A stretch of 32,539 nucleotides of DNA from JAAYDI01 sp052034005 (GCA_052034005.1 JBPOJB010000071.1:1-32539), one strand, 5' to 3'; shown: positions 1 to 8,362, counted from the first letter of the stretch. The notes: a model not told the origin generated them from the letters alone. Made by a program: numbers and translations.

Positions 1-2
1 GT

Positions 3-413
3 CTCTGTAGCGCAGCGGTGGGGGCCAGCGCGCGGGCCGACGTCCGCCTGACGGCGGACTCTGGCCCTGCGGTTACACAGGCCAGCGGGCCGCGTGCTGT
101 GGGAGGGGCGGATACCAACGCATCCCCCCGCCGCCTCTGTAGCGCAGCGGTGGGGGCCAGCGCGCGGGCCGCCGTCCGCCTGACGGCGGACTCTGGCCCT
201 GCGGTTACACAGGCCGGCGGGCCGCGTGCTACAAAATCGTCCACACCCTGAACCCAGGTGCCACCGTCGTCCGCCACGGGCTTAGGTGCCAGCCGCCGGT
301 GTCCAGCGCGCGGGCCGCCGTCCGCCTGACGGCGGACTCTGGCCCTGCGGTTACACAGGCCAGCGGGCGGCGTGCTGCAAAATGGTCCGCACCCTGCACC
401 CAAGCGCCACCGT
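3..413. repeat. Array of three GC-rich hairpin repeats (left array)
   Basis: Three copies of a roughly 130-145 bp unit lie head to tail. Copies 1 and 2 are offset by exactly 132 bp (3-98 matches 135-230 almost base for base), and copy 3 runs from about 271 to 413. Each unit holds a perfect hairpin GTCCGCC-TGAC-GGCGGAC (42-59, 174-191, 320-337) inside an outer GGGCC/GGCCC pair (34-38 with 63-67 in copy 1). A conserved 14-mer CTGCGGTTACACAG follows (67-80, 199-212, 345-358), then GGCC-N4-GGCC. Copies 2 and 3 share a further tail (231-270 and 377-413). Related copies sit at the other end of the window. No transposase gene is visible, so this resembles a REP/MITE-type family; mobility is inference. 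Confidence 0.85.
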
Positions 414-572
414 GTCGGCGGCGATGGGCCGGTCCTGGGGCTGCCGCATCAGGTCGTAATACTGGCGGAACGCCTCCTGCCGGTCCCGGCCCAGGTTGTG
501 CTGGCGGCCGTTGATCTGGACGTACCAGGCGCGGCGGGACTTGCGGAAGAACGGCTTGGGGAAGTGAGGCAT
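414..572 (-). pseudogene. Truncated tyrosine recombinase/integrase, N-terminal fragment
   Basis: Reading down from the ATG at 572 gives about 53 residues starting MPHFPKPFFRKSRRAWYVQI, followed by a GRQHNLG stretch. From memory, this matches the start of many planctomycete tyrosine recombinases (a short basic segment before the SAM-like core-binding domain). A good ribosome site, GGAGG, sits about 6 nt upstream of the ATG. After residue 53 the frame runs into the repeat array (edge at about 413) and codes only repeat sequence, so the core-binding and catalytic domains are missing. It is not expected to be active. Its position next to a tRNA gene fits the remnant of an integrated element. Confidence 0.65.
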
Positions 573-738
573 TGCGAACCCTCCAGCTGAGCACTTGGAA
601 AAACTGGAAGGCGAGCCAGAAGGTTCGCTTTAAGGGGCCTCGCCGAGTAGCAGCTCTGCGGGGCCCGTTTTCGTTGAGGCGACCGCCCAAAGTCTGACAA
701 ACTTCTCTGACATTGGGTAGGTCGTCGTCGTAAGTCAA

Positions 739-812
<74 letters not shown>

Positions 813-822
813 CTGATTCGCA

Positions 823-851
823 AGTATCCTGAACACAACGCCTTGCGGCAA
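823..851 (-). promoter_or_regulatory. Probable tRNA-Arg promoter
   Basis: On the minus strand a -35 box TTGCCG (851-846) and a -10 box GATACT (828-823) are separated by 17 bp. The -10 box ends about 10 nt before the mature tRNA 5' end. Each box matches the sigma-70 consensus at 4 of 6 positions. Confidence 0.45.
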
Positions 852-977
852 CGCGGGCTGGGACCGGCAGGAAAAGTCGGCAGGCAACGCCGACCGTTTC
901 CCGCGACAATCCCGAACGCGATCGCCCACAACACGAGAATTCTAGCGGGTTCCCGGGCCAATGCCTAGCCGTCCCGA

Positions 978-999
978 TATCCAATCGAGCTACGACGAC
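978..999 (-). repeat. Imperfect copy of the tRNA-Arg 5' end (att-like)
   Basis: Positions 978-999 match 791-812, the first 22 nt of the tRNA-Arg gene, at 19 of 22 bases and in the same orientation. The differences lie opposite tRNA positions 799, 808 and 809. Similarity stops sharply at both ends. The copy overlaps the end of the primase-helicase gene and supplies its stop codon and last codons. It looks like a recombination scar or target-site duplication at the tRNA; that interpretation is inference. Confidence 0.6.
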
Positions 1000-3794
1000 G
1001 CACGGCGATGTACCAGCGCCCGCAGGGTTGTGTCGAGCACCATGTCGAGTCTCGCGCCGACGTCTTCGGCCAGGAATCGCAGGACGAAGTAGCCGTGCTC
1101 CTGCAGCAGCGCGTCTTTACGGCGGTCGCGGCGGTAGGCGTCCTGGCTCTCGAGATGCTGGCCGCCGTCCAGTTCCACCACCAGCCGCGCGTCCGGGCAC
1201 AACAGGTCCACTTCCATGTTGCCCCAGCCGTCGAAGGGGATCGGCAACACCACGTTCAACTGGAATCGGCCCGCAGTCGCCGCCAGGGTCTCCAGCCGTC
1301 GAAAGAAGAAGGCCTCGGCGGCACTCCGCGCGCGTGCCGCCCCTTCGGCGCCGGGATCCGGCTGCCGCGCGGCATGCACGAACAGTCGGGCCAGCGGCGC
1401 GTCGACGCCGTCGCGCACCAGGCGGCGCACGCTGGCGGAATACTCGTTCTTCCACGCCGGGTCCACCGGCAGCAATACGTCGGCAGGCCAACCGGGGACG
1501 GCACTGCCCGGAATCAACACCGTGTAACCCACCGCTTCGTACCCGGCACATCGCCGATCGAACATGCGGGCCAGCATCGGCACGTTCAAATCCGCGTAGT
1601 CGTACACCCGGACTTCCGTCTTGCCTTCGTGCAGCCGGTGCAGGCGCCCGACGTACTGGGCAACGGTTCCGCGCCAGGACACAGGCAGCGCCAGGAACAA
1701 CGTGTCCAAGCGGGCGTCGTCGAACCCTTCGCCGATGTATCGGCCGGTGGCCAGGAGCACGCGCGGCTCGCCCGCGGGAACGCGCGCCAGCCGGCCGGCC
1801 GCCGTGCGCAGTTCGCGTGCGCCCCTGCCGCCATGCAGCGTGACAACATGCGTCACCTGCAGTGCAAGCTGGTCGGCCAGGGCCCGCAAGTGCTCCTTGC
1901 GTTCCGTCAGAAGCAAGGGTGAACGGCCCTCCCGCAACGCCTCCAGTACGTCGGTGCAGATCAGCCGATTGCGCTCCTCATCCGCGATCAATTCCCGATA
2001 GAGCGCGTGAAACTGCAGTCGCCGGTCGGGGTCCGCTTCTGTCAGCGGACGGAATGACGTGGGTCGAACGTGGACGGTATGGGCAAAAGGCCGCTCCTTC
2101 GCGGCCGCCTTCGCGTCCACTCGATGCCGCACAGGACCGCACTGCATGAAGATGATGGGGTGGTGCCCGTCCTTGCGAGTCACGGTTGCGGACAACCCCA
2201 GCACATACTTCGCCTTGGCGCGGCGTGCCACCAGCTCGAAGCTCCGCGCGGACAGATGGTGGCACTCATCGACGATCACCTGGCCGTAGTCCTCCACCAG
2301 ATCCTGGACGATGCCCTTCCGCACCAGGCTCTGGATCACGGCCACGTCCAGCGCGCCTGTTACGCGCCGTTTCCCTCCACCGATCTGTCCGATCTCCTTC
2401 CTGGGCAGGCCGAGGAAGAACGACAACCGCTCGATCCACTGGTCGACCAGCTGTCGACGGTGCACGAGCACCAGCGTATTGACCGCCCGCTGGGCAATGA
2501 GCCACGCGGCGACAACCGTTTTGCCGAAGGCCGTCGTGGCCGACAAGACGCCGGTGTCATGGGCGAGCAAGCAGCGAGCGGCAGCCAACTGTTCGGGCCG
2601 CAGGCGCCCTTGAAACGTCGCCCGCAGCGGCATTCCGGCAAACCGCTGGTCGCGGACATCCACCTCCATGTGCAGTTGGCGAAAGAGCGTCCGGAGCTCC
2701 TCCAGGCACCCGCGGGGCAGGGCAATATGCCGATCCAGCTCCTCGCCGCAGGCAATCACCCGTGGCTTGCCGTAGGTCGAGAGCCGCATCGCCTGAGCCT
2801 TGTAGAACTCAGGGTTCTGGAAGGCGGCCAGCCGCAGCAGCCGGTTGCGCAGCGCCGCGGGCAGACCCTCGTTCGCGATGTAAACCCGATCGCCGAGTGT
2901 CAGCACAACGCGGCTGGGCAGTGGGCCGGGAATCGCCATCGTGCCCGGGCCGGATGGCGGCGCTGCCCATGGTGCGCCACTGTCTTCGTCATCCTGGAAC
3001 TGCCGCACGCCGACAATACGGTCGCGTGCCCGGGCGTCGCGCACGATCCGCTCAACGGTCGGCGCATCCAAACGCTGGACCTGACTCAGGAATTCCCATT
3101 GGTCAGGGTAGGGTTCCCAGTGCGTGTCCACGAAGACGCTGTTGCCGCGCCTGCGTGGTTCGCCTTGCAACGGGAGCGCGATCAGGTTTCCGAATCCGCC
3201 CTGCGGCAACGTATCCTGGTTGGGAAACAGGCGATCGTACGATGCGAGTCCGATCTCCGGCCGGTGCTCCATCGTCTCCGTCAGGATGTGGGCGCCCAGC
3301 CGGCGCGCCAGGGAGGCGGGAACCGGACCATCGAAGAAGACCCAGATGTGTCCGCCGTTGCCCGATCGTGAACGCTCCAAGGCGGCCGGCACGCCGATTC
3401 GTTCGCAGGTGGCAGACACAGACCGTGCATCCTCCTGCCAGGCGCGTTTGTCGAAATCGATCGCGAGGAAGAAGCATGTCTCATCCAACAGCAGTGGGTA
3501 TACGCCCAGCACGAAGGCCGCTCCGCGATCGTCATGTCCCTGGAGATGCGAACGGATCACGCCATCGGTGATCGGCAGATACCGCGGGTGCCGGCACGCA
3601 GAGCACTTTCCATGCGGTTTCAGACAGACTCCCCTCAGCCACTCGTTCGCGCAGGCGGGTGAGTACCCCGATTTGCCGGACGCACGGCTCTCGAAGCGCC
3701 GCGCGAAGACATCCTCCCGACCGCGAAAGAGCGCGCGGAAGAGGGCGATCTTCGCCTCCGGCGAGGACCGGTTACTCGCGGTGAAGTGTTCCAC
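990..3794 (-). CDS. Primase-like (AEP/TOTE)-SF2 helicase-DUF559 nuclease fusion protein
   Basis: This 934-aa protein has three enzyme modules. Residues 48-69 carry four cysteines (C48, C57, C64, C67) that could bind zinc. Residues 100-220 look like the archaeo-eukaryotic primase domain of TOTE conflict systems, with the metal motif DFD at 113-115 and SGNGGH at 144-149. Residues 395-735 form an SF2 helicase with a slightly degenerate Walker A (TAFGKT, 421-426), DECHH (509-513), SAT (535-537) and a motif VI-like QYVGRLHR (713-720). Residues 845-930 are a DUF559/Vsr-like nuclease with EVD (861-863), ELDGGQH (874-880) and RRKDALLQEHGY. The start is GTG at 3794, with a G-rich stretch about 8 nt upstream. 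Proteins of this layout are placed in anti-element conflict systems; that role is inferred. No partner gene is visible. The stop codon lies in a tRNA-like repeat. Confidence 0.85.
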   Translation of the reverse strand: MEHFTASNRSSPEAKIALFRALFRGREDVFARRFESRASGKSGYSPACANEWLRGVCLKPHGKCSACRHPRYLPITDGVIRSHLQGHDDRGAAFVLGVYPLLLDETCFFLAIDFDKRAWQEDARSVSATCERIGVPAALERSRSGNGGHIWVFFDGPVPASLARRLGAHILTETMEHRPEIGLASYDRLFPNQDTLPQGGFGNLIALPLQGEPRRRGNSVFVDTHWEPYPDQWEFLSQVQRLDAPTVERIVRDARARDRIVGVRQFQDDEDSGAPWAAPPSGPGTMAIPGPLPSRVVLTLGDRVYIANEGLPAALRNRLLRLAAFQNPEFYKAQAMRLSTYGKPRVIACGEELDRHIALPRGCLEELRTLFRQLHMEVDVRDQRFAGMPLRATFQGRLRPEQLAAARCLLAHDTGVLSATTAFGKTVVAAWLIAQRAVNTLVLVHRRQLVDQWIERLSFFLGLPRKEIGQIGGGKRRVTGALDVAVIQSLVRKGIVQDLVEDYGQVIVDECHHLSARSFELVARRAKAKYVLGLSATVTRKDGHHPIIFMQCGPVRHRVDAKAAAKERPFAHTVHVRPTSFRPLTEADPDRRLQFHALYRELIADEERNRLICTDVLEALREGRSPLLLTERKEHLRALADQLALQVTHVVTLHGGRGARELRTAAGRLARVPAGEPRVLLATGRYIGEGFDDARLDTLFLALPVSWRGTVAQYVGRLHRLHEGKTEVRVYDYADLNVPMLARMFDRRCAGYEAVGYTVLIPGSAVPGWPADVLLPVDPAWKNEYSASVRRLVRDGVDAPLARLFVHAARQPDPGAEGAARARSAAEAFFFRRLETLAATAGRFQLNVVLPIPFDGWGNMEVDLLCPDARLVVELDGGQHLESQDAYRRDRRKDALLQEHGYFVLRFLAEDVGARLDMVLDTTLRALVHRRASS

Positions 3795-4050
3795 AGGCAG
3801 ACCCCCCTACACGCGAATCGACGCCTGTCGGCTCGGAAGCGCTCCCCCACCCAGCGTCGTCGCAAGCGGCCGCGCGGGAACGGTGACGACCGTGCGACCA
3901 TCGCACCCTGCCCACTGTTCCGCTTTATCAATACCTGGTCCCAGATTCAAGAAGGGCGGACGCGGGAGGCCGGGCGATCCCAGGGTGCGCGACGGGGCCG
4001 CCGATCGGGATTCGCCCGGCGGCCCCACCAGGCGATCGCCCGGGCAGCAG

Positions 4051-4078
4051 TTGTCAGACGACCAGCGTGCTGTACACT
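4051..4078 (+). promoter_or_regulatory. Possible promoter of the UroD-family gene
   Basis: TTGTCA (4051-4056) and TACACT (4073-4078) are 16 bp apart. Transcription would begin near 4085, leaving a leader of about 175 nt before the ATG at 4261. Confidence 0.3.
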
Positions 4079-4101
4079 CGCAGTCAAATGCCTCGGCCGC
4101 G

Positions 4102-4113
4102 GGTTCCGGAACC
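4102..4113. promoter_or_regulatory. 12-bp perfect palindrome, possible operator
   Basis: GGTTCCGGAACC is a perfect palindrome lying just downstream of the possible promoter at 4051-4078, where a repressor could bind. No second copy was noticed in the window. Confidence 0.25.
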
Positions 4114-4260
4114 TTGTACCGGGAGAACCGATTCGGCTGGAGGTCAGGCGACGGCAAGCGCTGTGCGCGGTTCCCAAGCGCCCTCGCGTCGATCGTGGCC
4201 CAACCTGGTCCCCGCCGACCCGTTTGCCGAGCGGTCCTTTGCGATGTGGGAGTCCGGCCG

Positions 4261-5427
4261 ATGACGGGAGCGACATACACGCCGCGAGATCGGGTCCTCA
4301 AGGCCTTGCGTCACGAGGAGCCGGACCGTGTGCCACGCGACCTTTCGTCCACGCAGGTCACCGCGATCAGCAACGTGGCTTACGCGAATCTCCGCCGGTA
4401 CTTGGGCCTGCCGCGCGAGGAGCCCGACACCATGGACGTCGTGCAGCAGGTCTGCATCCCGCATGACGATGTCATGGAGCGGCTGGAGATCGACACGCGC
4501 GGCCTGTTTCCCCTGGTCAGCGTCAACTGGAATGTGAGCATTCAGGACGACGGCGATTCCTGGTCGCTGGTCGACGAGTGGCACTGCAGGCATCGCATGC
4601 CCAAGGAGCACGGCCACTACTTCAGCCTCTGCCAGAGCCCGCTCTCGGACCTGTCTCTCAGCAAGGGCGCGGTCGATGCCCTGCCGTGGCCGGATCCATC
4701 CGATCCGCGACGTTGGGCCGGGCTACGGGCGCGGGCCGAACGGTTTCGGGCCGGCGGCCACGCGGTCGTGATGCGCGGGTTGTGCGCGGGGATCCTCGAG
4801 ATGGCTTGCCGGCTGCGCCCCATGGACCAGTTGATGATGGATCTTGCCACGGCGGACCAGGCGGCGATCCACCTGCTCGCGAAGATCATGGAGCTCAAGG
4901 CCCGCTTCTGGGAAGCAGCGCTGGCCGACCTTGGCGACGTGGTGGACGTGATCGTGGAGGCCGACGACTACGGCACGCAGCAGTCGATGCTGGTCAGTCC
5001 CGCCATGTACCGCCGGCTGCTCAAGCCGCTCCAGGCCGAGCTGTTTTCGATCATCCGGCGGCATGCGCGGACCAGTTTCATCTTCTTTCATTCCTGCGGG
5101 AATGTGCGGGCGCTGATACCCGACTTCATCGAGATCGGCGTGGACATCCTGAACCCCGTGCACATCGCGGCGTCGGGGATGGAGCCCGCCGCGCTGAAGC
5201 GCGACTTCGGGCGCGACATCTGTTTCTGGGGCGGAGGGGTGGACACCCAGGGCGTGCTCCCCACCGGCACGCCCGCACAGGTGCGGGAGAACGTGCGGCG
5301 CAACGTCGGCGCGCTCGCGCCGGGCGGCGGCTACGTCTTCAACACGGTGCACAACATCCAGGCGGACGTGCCGCCCGAGAACATCCTGGCCATGTTCGAA
5401 GCGCTGGCGGAGGTGGGAGTCTACTGA
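4261..5427 (+). CDS. Uroporphyrinogen-decarboxylase-family protein (MtaA-like)
   Basis: This 388-aa protein has the URO-D/methyltransferase fold. It carries PRDRVLKALRHEEPDRVP near the start, EADDYG at 234-238, and HSCG at 277-280 followed by C321 in CFWGGGVDTQ. The H-x-C...C pattern matches the zinc site of MtaA/CmuA-type corrinoid methyltransferases. The N-terminal arginine-rich substrate motif of true haem-pathway HemE is absent, so haem synthesis is unlikely; a methyl-transfer or unknown role is more likely. No corrinoid protein gene is adjacent. The ATG at 4261 has GGGAG (4248-4252) 8 nt upstream. The gene converges on the nucleoside-hydrolase-like gene and their 3' ends overlap by 7 bp. 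Substrate unknown. Confidence 0.8.
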   Translation: MTGATYTPRDRVLKALRHEEPDRVPRDLSSTQVTAISNVAYANLRRYLGLPREEPDTMDVVQQVCIPHDDVMERLEIDTRGLFPLVSVNWNVSIQDDGDSWSLVDEWHCRHRMPKEHGHYFSLCQSPLSDLSLSKGAVDALPWPDPSDPRRWAGLRARAERFRAGGHAVVMRGLCAGILEMACRLRPMDQLMMDLATADQAAIHLLAKIMELKARFWEAALADLGDVVDVIVEADDYGTQQSMLVSPAMYRRLLKPLQAELFSIIRRHARTSFIFFHSCGNVRALIPDFIEIGVDILNPVHIAASGMEPAALKRDFGRDICFWGGGVDTQGVLPTGTPAQVRENVRRNVGALAPGGGYVFNTVHNIQADVPPENILAMFEALAEVGVY

Positions 5428-6602
5428 GCCCGGCCCGGGACGAAGCCGCGCAGCAGCAGCGACTTCAACGCGGCCGCCATGGCCGCCATGTATCGCTGCT
5501 GATCGCGCACGTGGAATATGTAGCGCGGCGGGCTGCCAGCGCCCGGCGTCCAGCGCGTCACTCCGTCCGGCGTGCAGGCGACCTGGACCGGATCGAAGCT
5601 GAACACCGGCGCCTCCGCGTCGGCCAGCGGCACGATTCGACCGTCGCCCGACACGGTTTCGCCCACGGAGTGCAGGAAGCCGCCCGTACACCACATGTTG
5701 CGGTCCATGGCCTGGATCTGCGCGTGCAGGTCCGCATCCTTGGCGCCGAGCAGGTAATGCAGCCAATTGGGCTGGCGCGCCACTGCCCCGCCCGGATCGG
5801 CCATGGCCCCGCCGTGCAGGAACATGTAGGCGAAGAAGTTCTGCACGGAGTCGGGCAGCTCGGGCAGGATATCGCCCTGCCGGAAGCGGTAGAACGTGCC
5901 GTACTGGCGGACCTGGAACACGTCGTCCGACGAGGCGCTCAGTTTGTGAAAGCACGGCATCCAGTAAACGGGACAGGGCAGCTCGAACATGGCGGCGTAG
6001 GCGCGCGGGTCCAGATGCACGTTCCACTCCAGCCACCGCGCTTCCTCGGGGTCCGGCGTGCCGCTGCCGGCGTTCAGATAGACCGCGGCGCACTTCTCGG
6101 CGAACAGCCCGGGGTCCATCCGGCCGGCCAGCGCCACATCGCGGCACGATCCAAGCACGTGAATCACGACCGGCCGCGGCGCGCGGCGGAGTATGTCCAA
6201 CAGCGCGCGGATGCCGCGGAGCGCCGGCACGTTCTCCGCCTTGTCGAAATCCTGCGACTCCAGCCAGGCGGGCGACCCGACCATGACCGGCACCGCCGTG
6301 CCGGTCAGGTAGTTCATCTGCGCCACGGCCAGGACATCCGGGTCCTGGTCAGCGCCTGGCCGCGGGAAGTCGATCAGCACTCCCAGCAGGTCGGCACTCC
6401 CTTGTGCCGCCAACGCGTAGGCAGATGCCAGATCCCAGTGGTCGTCCGGATCGCAATGGGGCCGGAACAGGTCGCTGACATGGATCATCGGAACCGCGCG
6501 TCTTTCGGCGGGCGAATCGGCCCGGGAGGTGGATGCCAGCTTCCCGGCAGCCGCCACGCCGGCGATCGTTGCCGCCAGGACCTCTCGTCGTGTCAAAGGC
6601 AT
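5421..6602 (-). CDS. Tat-exported nucleoside-hydrolase-like protein
   Basis: This 393-aa protein begins with a twin-arginine signal (TRREVLAATIAGVAAAG, residues 4-20) and is likely exported. The mature part starts with an aspartate-rich motif, HCDPDDHWDLA (49-59), resembling the calcium- and ribose-binding motif of inosine-uridine-type nucleoside hydrolases. A family role in cleaving N-ribosides is known; the true substrate is unclear because the motif is not canonical. The ATG at 6602 is chosen because GGAG lies 7 nt upstream and the Tat motif follows at once; an ATG ten codons earlier lacks that spacing. The 3' end overlaps the convergent UroD-family gene by 7 bp. A relative of planctomycete DUF1593-type proteins is an alternative. 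Confidence 0.65.
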   Translation of the reverse strand: MPLTRREVLAATIAGVAAAGKLASTSRADSPAERRAVPMIHVSDLFRPHCDPDDHWDLASAYALAAQGSADLLGVLIDFPRPGADQDPDVLAVAQMNYLTGTAVPVMVGSPAWLESQDFDKAENVPALRGIRALLDILRRAPRPVVIHVLGSCRDVALAGRMDPGLFAEKCAAVYLNAGSGTPDPEEARWLEWNVHLDPRAYAAMFELPCPVYWMPCFHKLSASSDDVFQVRQYGTFYRFRQGDILPELPDSVQNFFAYMFLHGGAMADPGGAVARQPNWLHYLLGAKDADLHAQIQAMDRNMWCTGGFLHSVGETVSGDGRIVPLADAEAPVFSFDPVQVACTPDGVTRWTPGAGSPPRYIFHVRDQQRYMAAMAAALKSLLLRGFVPGRAQ

Positions 6603-6637
6603 TGTCGTTCTCCGCATGTCCGGTCTGGGCACGCCCC

Positions 6638-6643
6638 ATTATA
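6638..6643 (-). promoter_or_regulatory. -10 box upstream of the nucleoside-hydrolase-like gene
   Basis: A perfect TATAAT lies on the minus strand about 35 nt before the ATG at 6602. No good -35 box is visible at 16-18 bp. Confidence 0.35.
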
Positions 6644-6670
6644 CCAGATCGCGAGATGATGGCGTGGACG

Positions 6671-6699
6671 TTTGCATCTCTTGGCGAGGCGGTTATGAT
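6671..6699 (+). promoter_or_regulatory. Promoter of the serine dehydratase gene
   Basis: TTTGCA (6671-6676) and TATGAT (6694-6699) are 17 bp apart, about 45 nt before the ATG at 6744. It lies back to back with the minus-strand -10 box at 6638-6643. Confidence 0.45.
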
Positions 6700-6743
6700 G
6701 CCGTGCGGGTAATCGGGTTCCGTAACGATCGCGGAGTCGCGCC

Positions 6744-8327
6744 ATGAAGGCGGTCAGCATTTTCAATCATGTGCTTGGCCCGGTGATGCGTGGGCCGTCC
6801 AGTTCCCACACGGCCGGCGCGTTTCATATTGCGAGCATGGCGCGCTCGATTCTCGGAGGCTCGCCGCGCCGGGCGGTGCTGGCGTTCGATCCCGGCGGGT
6901 CGTATTGCGTTACTTATGCTGCGCAGGGCGCTGACCGCGGCTTCGCCATGGGGCTGATGGGCAAGCCGTTGACGGACGAATCGTTCTTCACTTCGCTCGA
7001 CGATGCGTCGCGCGCGGGGCTGGACATCGAGTTCCAAACCCGCCGGCTCGCCGAACCGGACCACCCGAACACTGTGGAGCTGGAGCTGTACGGGGATGCC
7101 GCCGCGCCGCTGAGGCTGGTCGCGCGCTCGATCGGCGGCGGGGCGGTCGAGATCACTCGGATCAATGGCCGGGCCGTGCTGTTCGACGGTTCCAGTCACG
7201 AGATCCTGGTTGAAGTGCCTGCCGACCGGGCGGAGGCGGCGCGTGACCTGTTGGTGAAGGACGGCATGTTGCTGCAGGCTCCCGACCGGTCCGGCGGCAA
7301 CGGCCTGGTCCGGTGGACGGCCAGGCGTCAGGAGGCCCTGGCGGCCGACCGGTTGGCGCAACTGCAGGCACTGGACGCGCGGGTCCGCGTCTGGCAGTCC
7401 GCACCCGTTTACTTCGTCCGTCGCGGCGAGCCGCTTTTCGCCAGCGCCGCGGAGATCGTGGCGCTCGCGGAAGCGAGGCGCTGGTCGCTCGGCCAGGTCG
7501 CGCTGGCCCACGAATCCCAGCTCCTGGGGCTGGACGAGGCGGCGGTTGTTGCGGAAATGCTGCGCCGCTATGAGATCATGAAACGGTCGGTGGAGTGCGG
7601 GCTGGCCCCCGCCTTCACGGGTTTGCAGCTTCTGCCGAGCTGTGCCGGGTCGATCTTCCGGGCGGAGGCGGCAGGTCGGCTTTCGGTGCGCGGCGCGCAC
7701 ACGCGCGCGGCGGCCCGGGCGTTGGCGGTCATGCATGTGGACGGCGCGATGGGCGTCGTGTGCGCAGCGCCGACGGGCGGATCGGCGGGCGTGATTCCCG
7801 CGACGCTGGTGACGCTGGCCGAAGAGCGTCACTTGAGTCCGGAGCAGACCGCTCGGGCGCTGCTCGCCGCGGGCGCGATCGGTGTGGTGGTCGCGGCGCG
7901 CAGCACGTTCGCCGCCGAGGTTGCCGGCTGTCAGGTAGAGATCGGCGCATCGGGCGCGATGGCTGCCGCGGCCGTCGTCGAGGCCGTCGGCGGCTCGGCT
8001 CGGCAGGCGTGCGACGCGGCCGCGATCGGGTTCCAGAACACGATGGGCACGGTCTGCGACCTGGTCCATGGCATGGTCGAGATCCCCTGCCACACGCGCA
8101 ACGGCGCGGCCGCCGCGAGTGCTTTCGTGAACGCCGACCTCATTCTCGGCGGTTACACCAACTTCATCCCGCTCGACGAGACGATCGATGCGGTCCACGC
8201 GGTCGGCCTGGCGCTGGCGCCGGAGCTGCGTTGCACATCCAAGGGTGGGCTGGCGGTGACTCCTTCGGCGCTGGCTTTAGTGCCCGGCCGCTGCGGCCGC
8301 GCCTGTGTGGGCGGCACGCCGCGCTGA
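6744..8327 (+). CDS. sdaA: L-serine ammonia-lyase (dehydratase), iron-sulfur, single chain
   Basis: This 527-aa enzyme is expected to convert L-serine to pyruvate and ammonia in the cytoplasm. Residues 1-160 are the beta domain, with GPSSSHTAG at 17-25. Residues 260-520 are the alpha domain. The three cysteines that hold the [4Fe-4S] cluster are all present: C405 (GCQVEIG), C447 (GTVCD) and C458 (IPCHTRN). The beta-then-alpha order matches single-chain SdaA enzymes rather than the split SdaAA/SdaAB pair. The ATG at 6744 has GGAG (6733-6736) 7 nt upstream. The next gene has its own promoter, so it is probably transcribed alone. Confidence 0.93.
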   Translation: MKAVSIFNHVLGPVMRGPSSSHTAGAFHIASMARSILGGSPRRAVLAFDPGGSYCVTYAAQGADRGFAMGLMGKPLTDESFFTSLDDASRAGLDIEFQTRRLAEPDHPNTVELELYGDAAAPLRLVARSIGGGAVEITRINGRAVLFDGSSHEILVEVPADRAEAARDLLVKDGMLLQAPDRSGGNGLVRWTARRQEALAADRLAQLQALDARVRVWQSAPVYFVRRGEPLFASAAEIVALAEARRWSLGQVALAHESQLLGLDEAAVVAEMLRRYEIMKRSVECGLAPAFTGLQLLPSCAGSIFRAEAAGRLSVRGAHTRAAARALAVMHVDGAMGVVCAAPTGGSAGVIPATLVTLAEERHLSPEQTARALLAAGAIGVVVAARSTFAAEVAGCQVEIGASGAMAAAAVVEAVGGSARQACDAAAIGFQNTMGTVCDLVHGMVEIPCHTRNGAAAASAFVNADLILGGYTNFIPLDETIDAVHAVGLALAPELRCTSKGGLAVTPSALALVPGRCGRACVGGTPR

Positions 8328-8362
8328 CAGCTGCCGCGGCCTGGTCCGAGGGCGCGGCGTAG

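Larger units (their letters stand above)
3795..4260. other. 466-bp intergenic region, divergent
   Basis: This stretch separates the divergent primase-helicase gene and the decarboxylase-family gene. Open frames cross it but none resembles a protein or has a convincing start. It holds a possible promoter (4051-4078) and a 12-bp palindrome (4102-4113). No RNA gene or insertion sequence is visible. Confidence 0.6.

Noticed and set aside
3..413. Possible CRISPR array
   Set aside because: The units are 130-145 bp and near-identical throughout, with no short repeats separated by unique spacers and no cas genes.
229..738. 169-aa minus-strand frame across the repeat array
   Set aside because: It overlaps the better-supported recombinase fragment in another frame, and half of it is repeat sequence.
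4261..5427. Assignment as hemE (haem biosynthesis)
   Set aside because: The N-terminal substrate-binding motif of HemE is absent and a methyltransferase-type HxC pattern is present.
4578..6659. 693-aa open frame on the plus strand
   Set aside because: It spans two well-supported genes on opposite strands in the wrong frame, and its composition is shadow-like (Arg-, Gly- and Ala-rich).
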